Shown here piece by piece: positions 63,030 to 64,000 of a DNA stretch of 64,000 nucleotides. Where the stretch lies: the NCBI RefSeq assembly GCF_001442615.1, contig NZ_LMXN01000006.1, positions 186,001 to 250,000 of the forward strand. The letters run 5' to 3'. Below the pieces are notes generated by a model that was given only the letters and a program-made list of their open reading frames with translations, ran no database searches and was not told the origin of the DNA. Each line of letters opens with the position of its first letter. The first letter of the stretch is position 1. The DNA is from Algoriphagus resistens. Lineage in GTDB: Bacteria > Bacteroidota > Bacteroidia > Cytophagales > Cyclobacteriaceae. Made by a program: the position numbers and the translations under genes.

Positions 63030-63752
63030 ATGAAAGTCACCGATTTAGTCGAAACCAAAATTGAACGACTGCCCAAAGGGCATGTGTTTACCTTCTCCGA
63101 TGTCAGTTCGGGACAGGAAGGGAAAGAAGCTGTCATAAAAGCCCTAAACCGCATGGTGCGTGTTGGAAAGCTTGAAAAACTGGCAAAAGGCAAATTCTAT
63201 AAGCCCGAAGCAACAGTTTTCGGCAAGTTACAGCCCGAGCTTAGACAAGTCGTGAAAGACCTCTTGGAAAGAGAGGGAAAGGTAATTGGCTATCTGACAG
63301 GTTTGAGTATTTACAGCCAGCTTGGCCTGACCACACAAATCAGCAACGTCATACAAATTGGAAAAAATGATATACGTCCTAAAGTAAATCGGGGACGCTA
63401 TACTATTTCCTTTATCCAACAAAAGAACCCAATCACACAGGACAACATCCCATTGCTTCAAATTTTGGATGCAATCCGCTATATCAAAAAAATTCCCGAT
63501 ACGTCGGTAACAAGCGCATTTAAGCGCATCAGTTCAATTATCGACAGCCTTTCATTTGCCGACAAGCAAAAGGCGATGAAGCTGGCTTTAAAATACCCCC
63601 CCTCCACAAGAGCAGCCTTGGGAGCCATTTTGGATACTACTCAAAACCGCATCGATACGAGTTCTTTGCGCAAAACACTTAACCCAATCACATCCTACAC
63701 CTTGGGAATTGCCGAGGAATGGCCAGTTGCCAAAAAATGGAATATCACATGA
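63030..63752 (+). CDS. AbiEi-like / DUF6088 antitoxin
   Basis: 240 aa: an N-terminal winged-helix domain (about 1-75; LVETKIERLPKGHVFTFSDVSSGQEGKEAVIKALNRMVRVGKLEKLAKGKFYKP) and a C-terminal AbiEi-like domain (LEREGKVIGYLTGLSIYSQLGLTTQISNVIQIG). Type IV-style antitoxin and autorepressor in AbiE phage-defence systems. It looks intact and overlaps the toxin ATG (ATGA). Because the toxin is destroyed, this is an orphan antitoxin. Confidence 0.87.
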   Translation: MKVTDLVETKIERLPKGHVFTFSDVSSGQEGKEAVIKALNRMVRVGKLEKLAKGKFYKPEATVFGKLQPELRQVVKDLLEREGKVIGYLTGLSIYSQLGLTTQISNVIQIGKNDIRPKVNRGRYTISFIQQKNPITQDNIPLLQILDAIRYIKKIPDTSVTSAFKRISSIIDSLSFADKQKAMKLALKYPPSTRAALGAILDTTQNRIDTSSLRKTLNPITSYTLGIAEEWPVAKKWNIT

Positions 63753-63932
63753 AATTGCACGAAAACAAACAACTCTTCCGACAGGCAGTCCAGTTTACTT
63801 CTCAACAAATGGGCATTCCTGAAATCTATGTGTAGAAGGACTATTGGGTAACCTTCATTCTGCATGCGATATTTTCAAGCCCTATTGATACTGAAACAGT
63901 TCTTAAAGGCGGGACATCCTGGGGAAAGCCAT
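63749..63932 (+). pseudogene. AbiEii toxin, broken and truncated
   Basis: MKLHENKQLFRQAVQFTSQQMGIPEIYV, TAG where the family has Glu, KDYWVTFILHAIFSSPIDTETVLKGGTSWGKP then TAG. MGIPxIYVEKDYWVT and KGGTxLxK are the opening motifs of the nucleotidyltransferase toxin. It keeps only about 60 of some 250-300 residues, carries a nonsense codon, and ends at a junction with a CoA-transferase tail. Confidence 0.88.
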
Positions 63933-63971
63933 AGTGGACAAATTAGGAAGTTACATATACCCATTCAGATA
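63921..63971 (+). pseudogene. 3' tail of a second acetyl-CoA hydrolase-like gene
   Basis: ILGKAIVDKLGSYIYPFR-stop, clearly homologous to the end of the gene at 60988 (LEKAIVTRFGSFIYPFR-stop) at roughly 75% DNA identity by eye over 50 bases. It is joined directly to the truncated toxin. The divergence points to a former paralogue rather than a recent duplication. Confidence 0.75.
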
Positions 63972-64000
63972 AAAAGTATGTAAAATCCAGAAGCCCGTTT

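Noticed and set aside
1..64000. CRISPR array or prophage
   Set aside because: No regularly spaced short direct repeats and no capsid, tail, terminase or integrase genes were seen.

Overview
The window is from a Bacteroidetes bacterium, most likely a Cytophagales/Cyclobacteriaceae (Algoriphagus-like) organism. This is inferred from Bacteroidetes-type promoters (TTTG-N19-TAnnTTTG), Sec signal peptides ending in FSQ/EAQ, lipoproteins, DUF4369-thioredoxin and DUF4412 proteins, a fused isobutyryl-CoA mutase, and a long-form HisG. No rRNA, tRNA, CRISPR array or prophage was seen.

Layout. (1) 0.3-10.7 kb is core: alaS-gatB-TlpA-like thioredoxin on the minus strand, then a plus-strand run of PLP D-amino-acid enzyme, Nudix hydrolase, SRPBCC protein, DUF2306 membrane protein and CorA-like transporter. 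(2) 10.7-36.3 kb is accessory and heavily decayed. It holds an IS200/IS605 tnpA remnant next to an IS5-family element. A long, mostly minus-strand series of small stand-alone genes follows: AraC and Crp regulators, four VOC proteins, GNAT, a RibD-like reductase, alpha/beta hydrolases, an acyltransferase, DUF1801, an orphan Ada zinc domain and DinB. Many are broken: a haloperoxidase, a secreted hydrolase, a 2OG-Fe(II) oxygenase, an erythromycin esterase, an outer-membrane protein N-terminus, three other transposase or intron remnants. A HepT/MntA toxin-antitoxin pair and an AAA ATPase with a palindromic operator are intact. (3) 36.4-62.3 kb is core again: a DUF922-like secreted protein, hisGDCB preceded by a His-rich leader peptide with an attenuator-like hairpin, a TPR lipoprotein, a polyprenol-phosphate glycosyltransferase, a LolE/FtsX permease, a NamZ-like exo-muramidase, fmt, a DUF4412 protein, folA-SDR, cinA, a 2-oxoacid dehydrogenase E2, then a minus-strand group icmF-osmC-79-aa protein-Cache lipoprotein-hybrid histidine kinase, and a CoA transferase. 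(4) 62.3-64 kb carries an AbiE system with an intact antitoxin and a broken toxin, fused to a second CoA-transferase 3' tail.

The most interesting items are the his leader/attenuator; a 333-bp repeat (R1) carrying a recurring SNHLxED protein module; a ~91-bp dispersed repeat (R2) at gene boundaries; the AbiE remnant with paired palindromic operators; several promoters placed so close to start codons that leaderless mRNAs are expected; and a VOC protein that has acquired a signal peptide.
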